From an uncultured Campylobacter sp. (GTDB lineage Bacteria > Campylobacterota > Campylobacteria > Campylobacterales > Campylobacteraceae): 41,716 bases of DNA. Numbering within the stretch: the stretch's first letter is position 1; every line of letters begins with the position of its first letter. The stretch spans positions 1-41,716 of the forward strand of contig NZ_CALIMY010000026.1 in the NCBI RefSeq assembly GCF_938045205.1, given 5' to 3'. Made by a program: the position numbers and the translations under genes. A model generated the notes under the pieces. The model searched no databases. It had not been told where the DNA came from and worked only from the letters and a program-made list of their open reading frames with translations. Of the stretch, positions 23,466 through 31,736 are shown one piece after another.

Positions 23466-23879
23466 ATGCAGCAAACGCTTTCTATTATTAAGCCTGATGC
23501 CGTTAAAAAGGGCGTTATCGGCAAAATTATCGATCGTTTCGAAAGCCACGGACTAAGAATCGCAGCGGCTAAAAAATTATGCCTAAGCGTCGAAGATGCG
23601 GGTAAATTTTATGAAATTCACAAGGATCGCCCTTTTTATAAGGATCTGATTGAGTTTATGACTAGCGGTCCGGTGGTCGTAATGGTGCTAGAAGGCGATG
23701 ATGCCGTAGCTAAAAATCGCGCGCTAATGGGCGCTACCGATCCGAAAAAAGCAGATAAAGGCACTATCAGAGCGGACTTTGCGGATAGCATCGACGCTAA
23801 CGCCGTTCACGGCAGCGACAGCCTAGAAAACGCAAAAACCGAGATCGCATTTTTCTTTGCAAAAAGAGAAATTTGCTAA
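23466..23879 (+). CDS. ndk: Nucleoside diphosphate kinase
   Basis: Ndk transfers the gamma phosphate among nucleoside di- and triphosphates through a phospho-histidine. The N-terminus MQQTLSIIKPDAVKKGVIGKI and the active-site motif NAVHGSDS are diagnostic, as is the ATDPKKADKGTIRADFADSI loop. Length (137) is normal and all key residues are present. The DUF177 gene follows nine bases later, so ndk probably heads the run ndk-yceD-rpmF-plsX-fabH. Confidence 0.97.
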   Translation: MQQTLSIIKPDAVKKGVIGKIIDRFESHGLRIAAAKKLCLSVEDAGKFYEIHKDRPFYKDLIEFMTSGPVVVMVLEGDDAVAKNRALMGATDPKKADKGTIRADFADSIDANAVHGSDSLENAKTEIAFFFAKREIC

Positions 23880-23888
23880 GAGTGCCGC

Positions 23889-24242
23889 GTGAAGATCGCT
23901 TTTGCTAAAATTTCCGCATCACCCGTGCCATTTGAAATTTCGCGAGACGGACTTAAGTTTAGCGGAAATTTAAAAGGAAAAGACTCTAAGTTTATCGAGT
24001 GCAAGGGCGAAATTAAGGGTAAAATTCCATACATTTGCGATCGCTGCGGCAAAGAATTTAATCTTGACGTAAACGAGAGCATAAATTTGCTTTTAAGCGA
24101 GGGCGTTTTTAACGACGAAAGGCACGAAAGCTTGGATGTTATGGAGTTTTTCGGCGCCGAAGTTGATGTGGATGAAATTTTAAGAAGCGAAACGGAAGCT
24201 TTTAAAAGCGACTATTTTTATTGCGAAGAATGCAAGAACTAA
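23889..24242 (+). CDS. DUF177 (YceD-like) protein
   Basis: DUF177 proteins are encoded next to rpmF in most bacteria and are linked to 23S rRNA processing or large-subunit assembly. The 117-residue protein carries a CDRC pair near residue 56 (IPYICDRCGKEF) and a CEEC pair at the end (YFYCEECKN), which could bind zinc together. The start is GTG at 23889. rpmF follows after 18 bases. The assignment rests on context, size and the Cys pattern 'CxRC...F' typical of the family. Confidence 0.85.
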   Translation: MKIAFAKISASPVPFEISRDGLKFSGNLKGKDSKFIECKGEIKGKIPYICDRCGKEFNLDVNESINLLLSEGVFNDERHESLDVMEFFGAEVDVDEILRSETEAFKSDYFYCEECKN

Positions 24243-24260
24243 ATTTATAAAGGAGAAAAA

Positions 24261-24407
24261 ATGGCAGTTCCAAAGCGAAGAGTTAGTAAAACTCGTGCGG
24301 CGAAAAGACGCACTCACTACAAAGTGACCCTTCCGATCCCCGTCAAAGATAAAGACGGAAGCTGGAAAATTCCGCATAGAATAAACAAAACTACGGGCGA
24401 ATATTAA
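24261..24407 (+). CDS. rpmF: Ribosomal protein L32
   Basis: The 48-residue product begins MAVPKRRVSKTRAAKRRTHYK, the L32 signature, and ends with KIPHRINKTTGEY. AAAGGAG lies seven bases upstream of the ATG. It is a late-assembling protein of the 50S subunit. The Zn-binding CxxC pair of some L32 proteins is absent, so this is the zinc-free form. It lies between the DUF177 gene and plsX (four bases downstream), the classic ribosome/lipid junction operon. Confidence 0.95.
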   Translation: MAVPKRRVSKTRAAKRRTHYKVTLPIPVKDKDGSWKIPHRINKTTGEY

Positions 24408-24411
24408 TCCG

Positions 24412-25410
24412 ATGATTTCCGTTGCTATAGACGCGATGGGCGGTGATTTCGGCTGTGAGCCGATAATAAACGGAGTCGTAGATGCGCTGCGAGAGCGTAA
24501 ATTTAATGCGTTTTTGGTAGGCGACGAAGCGCAAATCAAGCCTTTTGTTCCACAAGATCAAGGCTTTGAGAAATATATCACTTACGTAGCTGCAAGCGAA
24601 GTTTTCGAGATGAAAGAGGGCGCAACCGACGCTCTTAAACGCAAAGAGAGTAGCATCTTTAAAGCGGTCGATCTAGTAAAAGACGGCACTTGCAAAGCCG
24701 TGGTATCAGCAGGACATAGCGGCGCTACGATGAGCCTTGCTACGCTTCGCATAGGAAGGCTCAAAGGTATCTTGCGCCCGGCGATTGCTACGCTGATGCC
24801 AAATTCCATAGGCGGTCGCACGCTCGTGCTGGATGTGGGCGCTTATGTGGATTGTAAGCCTGAGAATTTGTTTCAATTCGCGATTATGGGCGAAGCATAT
24901 GCCAAGGAGATTATGGGTTTAAACGCACCACGCATCGGCTTATTATCCAACGGCGAGGAGGATAGTAAAGGCAACGAGGTAACAAAAGAAACCTTTCATA
25001 TGCTTAAGAAGATGCAAAATTTTATTGGTAATGTCGAAGGCAATCAAATTTTTGACGGCTCGGTAGACGTGGTCGTGTGCGATGGATTTATTGGCAACAT
25101 TATGCTAAAATCCAGCGAAGGTGTCGCAAGCGCTATCGGCAAACTTATCAAAAACGAAACAAAAAAATCTCCGATTGCTATCGCTGGCTCCATTTTGATG
25201 AAGCGCGTCTTTAGGATAATCAAAAAAAGCACGGACTACGACGAATACGGCGGCGCGCCGCTTTTGGGCGTCAAAGAGTGCGTCATCATAAGCCACGGCA
25301 AAAGTACCCCGAAAGCCGTTAAAAACGCGATCTTTCAAGCGCTTAAATTTGCAGATTCTAAAATCAACTCCGCGATAGAAAGCGAAATTTCTTCAAACGA
25401 GCAAAAATGA
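24412..25410 (+). CDS. plsX: Phosphate acyltransferase PlsX
   Basis: PlsX converts acyl-ACP and phosphate into acyl-phosphate, the donor for PlsY in the first acylation of glycerol-3-phosphate. The N-terminus ISVAIDAMGGDFGCEPIINGVV is diagnostic. Other family segments are SAGHSGATMSLATLRIGRLKGI, RPAIATLMPN, DVGAYVDCKPENLFQFAIMG and ALKSSEGVA-like MLKSSEGVASAI. Length (332) is typical. It follows rpmF by four bases and overlaps fabH by four, so it is coupled to both. plsY lies in this window at 30690, about 5 kb away. Confidence 0.96.
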   Translation: MISVAIDAMGGDFGCEPIINGVVDALRERKFNAFLVGDEAQIKPFVPQDQGFEKYITYVAASEVFEMKEGATDALKRKESSIFKAVDLVKDGTCKAVVSAGHSGATMSLATLRIGRLKGILRPAIATLMPNSIGGRTLVLDVGAYVDCKPENLFQFAIMGEAYAKEIMGLNAPRIGLLSNGEEDSKGNEVTKETFHMLKKMQNFIGNVEGNQIFDGSVDVVVCDGFIGNIMLKSSEGVASAIGKLIKNETKKSPIAIAGSILMKRVFRIIKKSTDYDEYGGAPLLGVKECVIISHGKSTPKAVKNAIFQALKFADSKINSAIESEISSNEQK

Positions 25411-26405
25411 AAAAAGCCTCGATGATCTCGATCGCAGCATACGCGCCGAGTCAAATTTTAACCAATTTCGATCTTGAAAAAATGGTTGAAACGAGCGATG
25501 AATGGATCGTCAAGCGAACAGGCATTCATGAGCGCCGTATCGCGAAGGGCGAGAGTACTAGTGATCTAGGCGCGAAAGCGGCGTTAAAGGCGATCGAGCG
25601 TAGCGGCTTACAAAAAAACGAGATCAATGCGATAATTTGCGCCACGATCTCGCCCGATTATTTCTGTATGCCCTCGACCGCGTGCGTCATCGCAGATAAA
25701 CTGGGCTTAAATTTCGGCATCACGGCATTTGATATAAATGCCGCCTGTACGGGCTTCATCTATCTTTTGGAGCTCGCAAAATCTCTCATCGAAAGCGGTG
25801 CCAAAAAACACGTGTTGATAATCGGCACGGAAAAGCTAAGCTCGATAGTCGATTGGAGCGACCGCGCTACGTGCATACTTTTCGGCGACGGCGCAGGCGC
25901 TGCGGTCATCGCGCCTGCAGACGAAAACGAAATCATCGACATTCATACCGCTAGCGACGGCAGCAAGGGCAACCTGCTCATCACGCCCGCTCCGGGTAGC
26001 GTAAATCCACTCAGCCAAAAAATCATCGACGAAAAGCTAGGCTTCATGCAGATGGCGGGGCGCGAGGTCTTTAAAATTGCAGTACCGACGCTTAGTAACG
26101 ACGTCGTGGAGATTTTGGCGAAAAATAAAATTTCGCCCGAGCAGGTCGATCTTTTTATCCCGCATCAGGCAAATTTACGCATTATCGAGGCAGTCAAGGC
26201 TAGACTGGAATTTAGCGACGAACAGTGCGTGCTTACGATCGGCAAATACGGCAACACGAGCTCGGCGTCTATCCCGATGGCGATAAATGACGCTTATGAG
26301 AGCGGCAGGCTCAAAAACGGCTCGCTTATGCTTTTGGATGCGTTCGGCGGCGGCTTTACGTGGGGTAGCGCGCTTTTGAAATTCGGCGGCAAGAGCATAA
26401 ACTAG
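25407..26405 (+). CDS. fabH: Beta-ketoacyl-ACP synthase III
   Basis: FabH starts fatty acid synthesis by condensing acetyl-CoA with malonyl-ACP. The catalytic triad is visible: Cys in NAACTGFIYLLE, His in FIPHQANLRI and Asn in GKYGNTSSASIP. The N-terminal pattern TSDEWIVKRTGIHERRIA and C-terminal DAFGGGFTWGSALLKF are family signatures. Length (332) is normal. It overlaps plsX by an ATGA and ends the ndk-fabH run; nearly 1 kb without genes follows. Confidence 0.97.
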   Translation: MKKASMISIAAYAPSQILTNFDLEKMVETSDEWIVKRTGIHERRIAKGESTSDLGAKAALKAIERSGLQKNEINAIICATISPDYFCMPSTACVIADKLGLNFGITAFDINAACTGFIYLLELAKSLIESGAKKHVLIIGTEKLSSIVDWSDRATCILFGDGAGAAVIAPADENEIIDIHTASDGSKGNLLITPAPGSVNPLSQKIIDEKLGFMQMAGREVFKIAVPTLSNDVVEILAKNKISPEQVDLFIPHQANLRIIEAVKARLEFSDEQCVLTIGKYGNTSSASIPMAINDAYESGRLKNGSLMLLDAFGGGFTWGSALLKFGGKSIN

Positions 26406-27370
26406 CATTTTTTAAATTTCATTAATCTTTGAATTTCGCCATATTTAAGAGTTAAAATTCCAAGCTTATTTACAAAACTAATTTCAAATTTATATTTATT
26501 CCGAGTTAGGTTTCAAAATTTTAAAATGAAGCGTTTGCGATTGAAATCATATTATAATCTTGCGCAGTTTGCATATCGGCTTCTGCGTGAGATAGTAAAA
26601 CGACGTTAGTCTTAGGTCTGCTGCTTTTTGGTGACGGGCTTTTAGAATATAAAAGAAATCAAATATGCAATAGCTTAAATGAGTGTTAATTTCAGCTGAT
26701 TCTATACATTAACGGCTTGTAATTAGCTGCAAAGCTCGACAAGTATTTTTACGGTGGCGTATGTGGATCTTTTGAGTGACCTACACATAGGCTGTAGAAT
26801 AAAATTCAAATACCAAAATGCTCACAACAGCAAGCATCAAATTGCCTTAGATTTGAAATTTAGCATAAACGCTAGTAAATTTAATCAAATACCACAAACG
26901 GGGCGATAAAGGATGCCATGCCATGAGTGCAGAGGCGTCGTATCTAATATTGGTTTCGTTTGCCCTCTACAGCTATCCCTCGTTATACAATATACTCTAA
27001 AAAAGAGATAGGAAATTAGTTATCTCTATATAGATAGCGGCGAGCCGGAAGGTGCGGTCGCGTAAGCTGCAGACTGAAACGGTCAATGCATTTAGTTTTA
27101 GTGCGAAAGCTACAGCAGTTTATAGGTTTTGATGGTAGGCCTAGCTTAATGCTATTGTAAACATTGAAAAATTTCGCACGAAATATCATCTTGCAGTGAT
27201 GGACGACAAGTATTAAAGCATATTATTAAGGCAATTTTTTATAAATTTTAAGTTCAAATTCCGTTCGGATAAAATTTCGATTATTTTTTAGAAAGTGATC
27301 CGAAATTATCTAAAATTCCTCCGCTAGCTTGGACTATCTAGAGTTTTGCTCGTGCGCTCGGTTTAAAATT
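26406..27370. other. 965-base intergenic region with promoter-like and hairpin elements
   Basis: No frame longer than about 30 codons has a good start context. Composition differs from the coding regions on both sides. TATAAT at 26553-26558 and TATACAAT near 26982 resemble -10 elements. Downstream of the second, AGAGATA (27004-27010) and TATCTCT (27021-27027) form a hairpin. These could mark small RNAs or simply be remnants of decayed genes. No tRNA or known RNA family was recognised. Confidence 0.5.
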
Positions 27371-28294
27371 TTAAATAACGTAAAATCCCAAATTCTCGTG
27401 TTTAAGGATAATTTTTCTGATCTCTTTTAGTAAGCTGAGCGAGGCTTCGATTTCGACGCGGCGGGTGCTTACGCTCTCGACGTTTGCGCCTACGCTTATA
27501 CCTTTTGCGAGGGCGTATTTATAGATGAAATCAAACATCTCTGCGCACAGCGCTGTTGAACTTTGCAAGATATCGACGCTGCTTTGCAGCCGTTGCTGCA
27601 AAAAATCTGGCACCGAGATGCCAAGCCATTTCATAAACTCAAGCGTCTTTAGGCTACCGCACGGCGTAAAAGTAAAGATTATCGGCACCTTTTTGCACTC
27701 CAAAGCAGCGTAATCGTCGATGAAATCTTTGGCGTTTTGTACATTATAAACCGCCTGAGTGATAAAAAATTCGCACCCGTCCGCAGTCTTCTCCGCGATT
27801 TTTAGGTGCTCGTCGCGGCTCTTTTCATGGCGTTCAGGAATGCAGATGCCGCCTAGGCAAAGATGCGGTGCCACGAGTCGCTTGATCTCATAGGCGTGGC
27901 TTAGATGCAGTTTGCATTCTTCGTTTTTAGAGCTCGCCCCCACGAAAACACCCAGTCCGCTTGCGGCATGTCTTAGAATTTCGCAAAATTCCGCTTCATC
28001 GTATTTGCCTACCGCGCGGTAGATGATCGCTTCTTTATCAGTGTGTAGATACTGCGTGTAATAGCGCGCAGGATCGATCGTATGCACAAAAGGAAAGGTC
28101 CGCTCATCTTTCGTGCGCGCGCTTTCATCTTGTAGATCGTAGATGACGATGCCGTCGCATTCGCATTCGCCTAGGCGCTGCGACCACGCCGTACCTAGGC
28201 GTTCGAGCTCGTCTTGAGAGGACGTGATTTTAGGCGGAACGATGCCATAGAGCAAAATTCCGCTTTTTCCGTTTCTAATTTTTTCTTTTAACAC
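27371..28294 (-). CDS. Divergent methylenetetrahydrofolate reductase-like protein
   Basis: Several segments match the MetF/MTHFR TIM barrel: LYGIVPPKI at the first strand, a central LCLGGICIPERH, CEFFITQAVYNVQNAKDFIDD (compare the family's FFITQxxFD) and KVPIIFTFTPCGSLKTLEFMKWLGISVP. Length (307) fits a bacterial MetF. The catalytic Glu of the canonical FEFFPP motif is replaced (Gly at the aligned place in YGIVPP), so the reaction may differ or use another acid. The start is GTG at 28294 with AAGGAA six bases upstream. It is a single gene divergent from the HerA-like gene, with no methionine genes beside it. Confidence 0.75.
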   Translation of the reverse strand: MLKEKIRNGKSGILLYGIVPPKITSSQDELERLGTAWSQRLGECECDGIVIYDLQDESARTKDERTFPFVHTIDPARYYTQYLHTDKEAIIYRAVGKYDEAEFCEILRHAASGLGVFVGASSKNEECKLHLSHAYEIKRLVAPHLCLGGICIPERHEKSRDEHLKIAEKTADGCEFFITQAVYNVQNAKDFIDDYAALECKKVPIIFTFTPCGSLKTLEFMKWLGISVPDFLQQRLQSSVDILQSSTALCAEMFDFIYKYALAKGISVGANVESVSTRRVEIEASLSLLKEIRKIILKHENLGFYVI

Positions 28295-28352
28295 TTGCCA
28301 TTCCTTGATTTTTCGCGCATTTTAGCAAATTTAAATTTAAAAATTTAAATGA

Positions 28353-28358
28353 TATAAT
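28353..28358 (+). promoter_or_regulatory. Promoter of the HerA-like gene and plsY-folB
   Basis: AATGA-TATAAT is a consensus -10 preceded by AT-rich periodic sequence, 31 bases upstream of ATG 28389. AAGGAA lies in front of the start codon. It closely resembles the gatC promoter at 7362. Confidence 0.55.
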
Positions 28359-28388
28359 GCCGAGCAAATTGCAAATTTAAGGAACGCA

Positions 28389-30680
28389 ATGAAAACGCTT
28401 CAAGAAAATTTAAAGCTTTTTTATCTGGGGCTCGAAAACAGCGAGCCGTTTTTGTATAAAAACAAGGATCTGACGACCCACGCGCTTATTATCGGAATGA
28501 CCGGCAGCGGTAAAACTGGACTTGGTATCACGCTGCTAGAGGAAGCCGCGATCGATAATATCCCATCCATCATCATCGATCCAAAGGGCGATCTAACAAA
28601 TTTAGCTCTCACCTTTCCTCAGATGAGGGCTGAGGATTTTGAGCCCTATATCGACGAGACCGAGGCGCAAAACAAAGGCCTTAGCGTGCGCGAGTATGCC
28701 GAGCAGACCGCAAATACTTGGCGCGAGGGGATCGAGGGCTCATATCAAGACCTGGCGCGGGTGGAGCTTTTGAAAAACAGCGCCGATTTTAGAATTTATA
28801 CGCCCAAATCAAGCGCAGGGCTTGGCATCAGTCTACTAAGCGACTTTGAAGCGCCGAAAGGCTTAAACGAAGAGGATTTGAATAACTACGTCGGCGGTAT
28901 CGCCACTAGCGTGCTAAGCCTCGCGGGGATTAGCAGCGATAATCTCAGCTCACCGGAATTTTTGCTGATCAGCCAAATTCTGACCTATCATTTTAACAAA
29001 GGCGAGGGGGTGAGCGTGGTGGATCTCATCGCGCAGATCGGCAACCCGCCTTTCGATAAAATCGGCGTTTTCGATGTTAATACCTTTTTTCCGAGCGATA
29101 AGCGAATGGCGCTTGCGATGAAGATTAACGCGCTCATCGCAAGCCCGAGTTTTAAACTTTGGTGCGAGGGCGAGCGGCTAAATATCGCCAAGATGCTCTT
29201 TGATGAAAACGGCAGGGCGAGAGCGAATATATTTTCTATCGCGCATCTAAACGACGATGAGAGGATGTTTTTCGTCACGCTGCTTTTAGGCGAGATGATC
29301 AAATGGATGCGCACCACCAGTGGTACGAGTTCCTTGCGCGCAGTACTTTATATGGATGAAATTTACGGCTTCTTCCCGCCAAACGGCAATCCGCCGAGCA
29401 AAACTCCAATGCTTACGCTGCTAAAGCAGGCTCGCGCATTCGGACTTGGCTGCGTTCTATCGACACAAAACCCGGTCGATCTCGATTATAAGGGGCTTAG
29501 CAATATCGGTACGTGGTTTATCGGGCGCTTGCAGACCGCGCAGGATAAGGAGCGCGTCATCAGCGGCTTAAGCGGTATCGGCTCAAATCCGATCGACAAA
29601 AGCGTGCTTATGGAGAAAATTTCAAATCTCAAAAAGCGAAATTTTTTGGTAAAAAACATCAACGAGGACGTGCTGCGGGTAATCGAGACGCGCTTCGCAC
29701 TAAGCTATTTAAAAGGCCCTTTAAGTAACGAGCAAATTTCAAATTTAATGAAAGACAAAAAGGCTGAAATTTCGTCCGTGTCGGGCGCCGCGCAAGGCGT
29801 CAAATCCGCTGGTGCCGCCAAACCCGTAGTTTCTGCTGAAATTTCGCAGCTTTACAGCTACGGCGCGAGCCTTGAGCTAAGCCCATATCTGTATGCAAGC
29901 GCAAAGATGCGATTTTGCGACAAGGGAGTCGATTTTACGCAGCAGCGCTCCTTTTTGCTGTCGCTTTCGGACGGGGACGAAATAGATTGGAACGAAGCTA
30001 GCACGCGAGAGGTCGCAAATTTAAGCGGACAGGAGCAGGCAGGCTCGCTCTACGGCGCGCTTCCTAGCTTCATCGCGGGAGCGAAAAATTTAAGCGCTCA
30101 GCTTAAAAGCTTTAAGGAGTGGATCTACCGCAACGAAAAGTTAGAACTTTTTAGCGCGCTTGATCTGCTCTCAAAACCGGGCGAGAGCAGGGAGGAATTT
30201 TTCGTGCGCCTAGGCGATAAGGCAAATGAAGCTCTAGAGGCTAAAACTGATGAGATTACGGCTAAATTTGAGAAGGAAAAGGCGCGCCTTGAGGATAAAA
30301 TTTCGCGTGCTAGCGAAAAATATGAGAAGGAAAAAAGCGACGTGCTAAGCCGCGGCGTAGATACCGCACTAAGCATAGGCGGAGCGATCTTGGGCGCGTT
30401 TTTGGGCCGCTCGCGTAGCGCCGGTACCATCTCCAAAGCGATCAGCGGTGCAAAGAGCGCGCATAAAATTTTAAACGAACGAAGCGAAGCCAAAAATGCC
30501 GAAAATAGCCTAAGCGCGCTACAAGAGGAGCTGGAGGTGCTTACGCAGAAATTTGAGGCTGAAGTGGACGCGCTAAAACAGAGCCTGGATCTAAAAAATA
30601 TCAAGCTTGAAACAAAGGAAATCTCGCCGAAGAAAACCGACATCTACGACGAGAAAATTTCGCTACTTTGGAAGAGTTAA
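28389..30680 (+). CDS. HerA/DUF853-like ATPase with C-terminal coiled coil
   Basis: The protein has Walker A GMTGSGKT (36-43), an IIDPKGDLTNLAL segment, Walker B VLYMDEIYG (about 318-326), and a sensor-like VLSTQNPVDLDYKGLSNIGTWF; this pattern marks HerA/FtsK-superfamily ATPases of the DUF853/YjgR type. The ~770-residue length exceeds YjgR (about 500). The extra C-terminal part (from ~460) includes a charged coiled coil (KFEKEKARLEDKISRASEKYEKEK) and a Gly-rich hydrophobic patch (LSIGGAILGAFLG, ~658-672) followed by more coiled coil. No NurA, SIR2 or nuclease partner is adjacent; plsY follows by nine bases. The function is unknown. Confidence 0.85.
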   Translation: MKTLQENLKLFYLGLENSEPFLYKNKDLTTHALIIGMTGSGKTGLGITLLEEAAIDNIPSIIIDPKGDLTNLALTFPQMRAEDFEPYIDETEAQNKGLSVREYAEQTANTWREGIEGSYQDLARVELLKNSADFRIYTPKSSAGLGISLLSDFEAPKGLNEEDLNNYVGGIATSVLSLAGISSDNLSSPEFLLISQILTYHFNKGEGVSVVDLIAQIGNPPFDKIGVFDVNTFFPSDKRMALAMKINALIASPSFKLWCEGERLNIAKMLFDENGRARANIFSIAHLNDDERMFFVTLLLGEMIKWMRTTSGTSSLRAVLYMDEIYGFFPPNGNPPSKTPMLTLLKQARAFGLGCVLSTQNPVDLDYKGLSNIGTWFIGRLQTAQDKERVISGLSGIGSNPIDKSVLMEKISNLKKRNFLVKNINEDVLRVIETRFALSYLKGPLSNEQISNLMKDKKAEISSVSGAAQGVKSAGAAKPVVSAEISQLYSYGASLELSPYLYASAKMRFCDKGVDFTQQRSFLLSLSDGDEIDWNEASTREVANLSGQEQAGSLYGALPSFIAGAKNLSAQLKSFKEWIYRNEKLELFSALDLLSKPGESREEFFVRLGDKANEALEAKTDEITAKFEKEKARLEDKISRASEKYEKEKSDVLSRGVDTALSIGGAILGAFLGRSRSAGTISKAISGAKSAHKILNERSEAKNAENSLSALQEELEVLTQKFEAEVDALKQSLDLKNIKLETKEISPKKTDIYDEKISLLWKS

Positions 30681-30689
30681 AGGGATTTT

Positions 30690-31346
30690 ATGAAAAAATC
30701 GGGAATTTTAGAATTTTTACTTAGCATCGTTACGGCGCCGAATTTTTGGTGCTACGTCGCGGCGTATCTGATTGCTGCGATCCCCTTTGGGCTTTTGATC
30801 GGCAGATACCTAGGCGGCGTGGATATCAAAAGCGAGGGTAGCGGCTCCATAGGCGCCACCAACGTCCTTCGCGTCTTAAAAACTCGCGATCCGCAAAAAG
30901 CAAAAAAGCTCGCGATCCTCACGGTTGCCTGCGACGCGCTAAAGGGCGTCCTGCCGATACTGATCGCGCGGGCTTTAGGCTTTGATGAAAACGTGCTATG
31001 GAGCATGGCTGTCTTTGCAGTACTAGGACACTGCTTCAGCCCGTATCTGAAATTTAACGGCGGCAAGGGCATTGCGACGGGAGCCGGCGTGCTTGCTTGC
31101 TTCATCCCTATCGAGCTTATCATCGCGCTTGCCGTTTGGTTTGTAGTCGGCAAGACGGTTAAAATTTCATCCGTAGCATCGCTTGCAGCGGCGCTTGCGC
31201 TAGTTATCGCTAGCTACGTGATCCATCCGCAGATGCCAGCGATCAACACTCATGCGCCGATCTTTCTGATAGTTTTCATAGTATTTTACAAACACGCGCC
31301 GAATATCGCCAGGCTACTTAAGGGCGAGGAAAAGCGCGTAGTATGA
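30690..31346 (+). CDS. plsY: Acyl-phosphate:glycerol-3-phosphate acyltransferase PlsY
   Basis: PlsY transfers the acyl group from acyl-phosphate (made by PlsX) to glycerol-3-phosphate, forming lysophosphatidic acid in the inner membrane. Its three conserved loops are present: SEGSGSIGATNVLRVL, KFNGGKGIATGAG, and a cytoplasmic HAPNIARLLKGEE near the C-terminus. There are five to six spans. Length is 218. It overlaps folB by four bases. Adjacent plsY-folB-cosR is also the order in C. jejuni (Cj0357c-Cj0355c). Confidence 0.95.
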   Translation: MKKSGILEFLLSIVTAPNFWCYVAAYLIAAIPFGLLIGRYLGGVDIKSEGSGSIGATNVLRVLKTRDPQKAKKLAILTVACDALKGVLPILIARALGFDENVLWSMAVFAVLGHCFSPYLKFNGGKGIATGAGVLACFIPIELIIALAVWFVVGKTVKISSVASLAAALALVIASYVIHPQMPAINTHAPIFLIVFIVFYKHAPNIARLLKGEEKRVV

Positions 31347-31660
31347 TTAAAATTTTAATCGAAAAGCTGGAATTTGGCGCGATAATCGGGACGCTGGATT
31401 TTGAGCGCAAGCGCGAGCAGCGCGTCTGGGTGTGGGCGAAGTTCGGAGCGGAGGAATTTATCGACTATGCGCGGGTTTGCGAATATATCAAAGCGGAGCT
31501 TCGCGAAAAAAAATTTCGCCTCGTGGAGGACGCGCTAAGATACTTTGCGCAGGAGTTTCACTCAAAATTTCGATCGATGGATTATTTTTATATGAAAATT
31601 TTAAAGCCCGAAATTTTACAAGACGCGATCGTCGGCGCAGAAATAGAGATAAAATTTTAA
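31343..31660 (+). CDS. folB: Dihydroneopterin aldolase family protein
   Basis: FolB converts dihydroneopterin to 6-hydroxymethyl-dihydropterin in folate synthesis. The N-terminal ILIEKLEFGAIIGTLDFERKREQRVWV follows the family's 'l.v....iG....Er...q.v.v' pattern, with a Tyr/Asp-rich middle (FIDYARVCEYIKAEL) and a KP at the C-terminal strand (KILKPEIL). It is short (105 residues; about 120 is usual) and divergent, so confidence is moderate. The start overlaps plsY by ATGA. plsY-folB adjacency supports the call. Confidence 0.8.
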   Translation: MIKILIEKLEFGAIIGTLDFERKREQRVWVWAKFGAEEFIDYARVCEYIKAELREKKFRLVEDALRYFAQEFHSKFRSMDYFYMKILKPEILQDAIVGAEIEIKF

Positions 31661-31699
31661 AATTTCTTTAAAAAATCTTGAAATTTTGCTTAAAATATG

Positions 31700-31706
31700 T
31701 TAAAAT
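31700..31706 (+). promoter_or_regulatory. Candidate -10 of cosR
   Basis: TATG-TTAAAAT lies 31 bases upstream of the ATG at 31737, after T-rich sequence. AAGGAA at 31726-31731 is the ribosome binding site. The separate promoter would let the regulator be expressed apart from plsY-folB. Confidence 0.4.
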
Positions 31707-31736
31707 CGCCGCAAAATTTTAAGGCAAGGAAATTAA

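Noticed and set aside
27041..27062. CCGGAAGG string resembling the tip of bacterial SRP RNA
   Set aside because: The conserved AGCAG-type internal loop expected 3' of the GGAA tetraloop is absent and flanking bases do not pair as in 4.5S RNA.
28389..30680. HerA-type ATPase as part of an antiphage system
   Set aside because: No SIR2, DUF4297, NurA or other effector gene is adjacent, and the neighbours are housekeeping genes.
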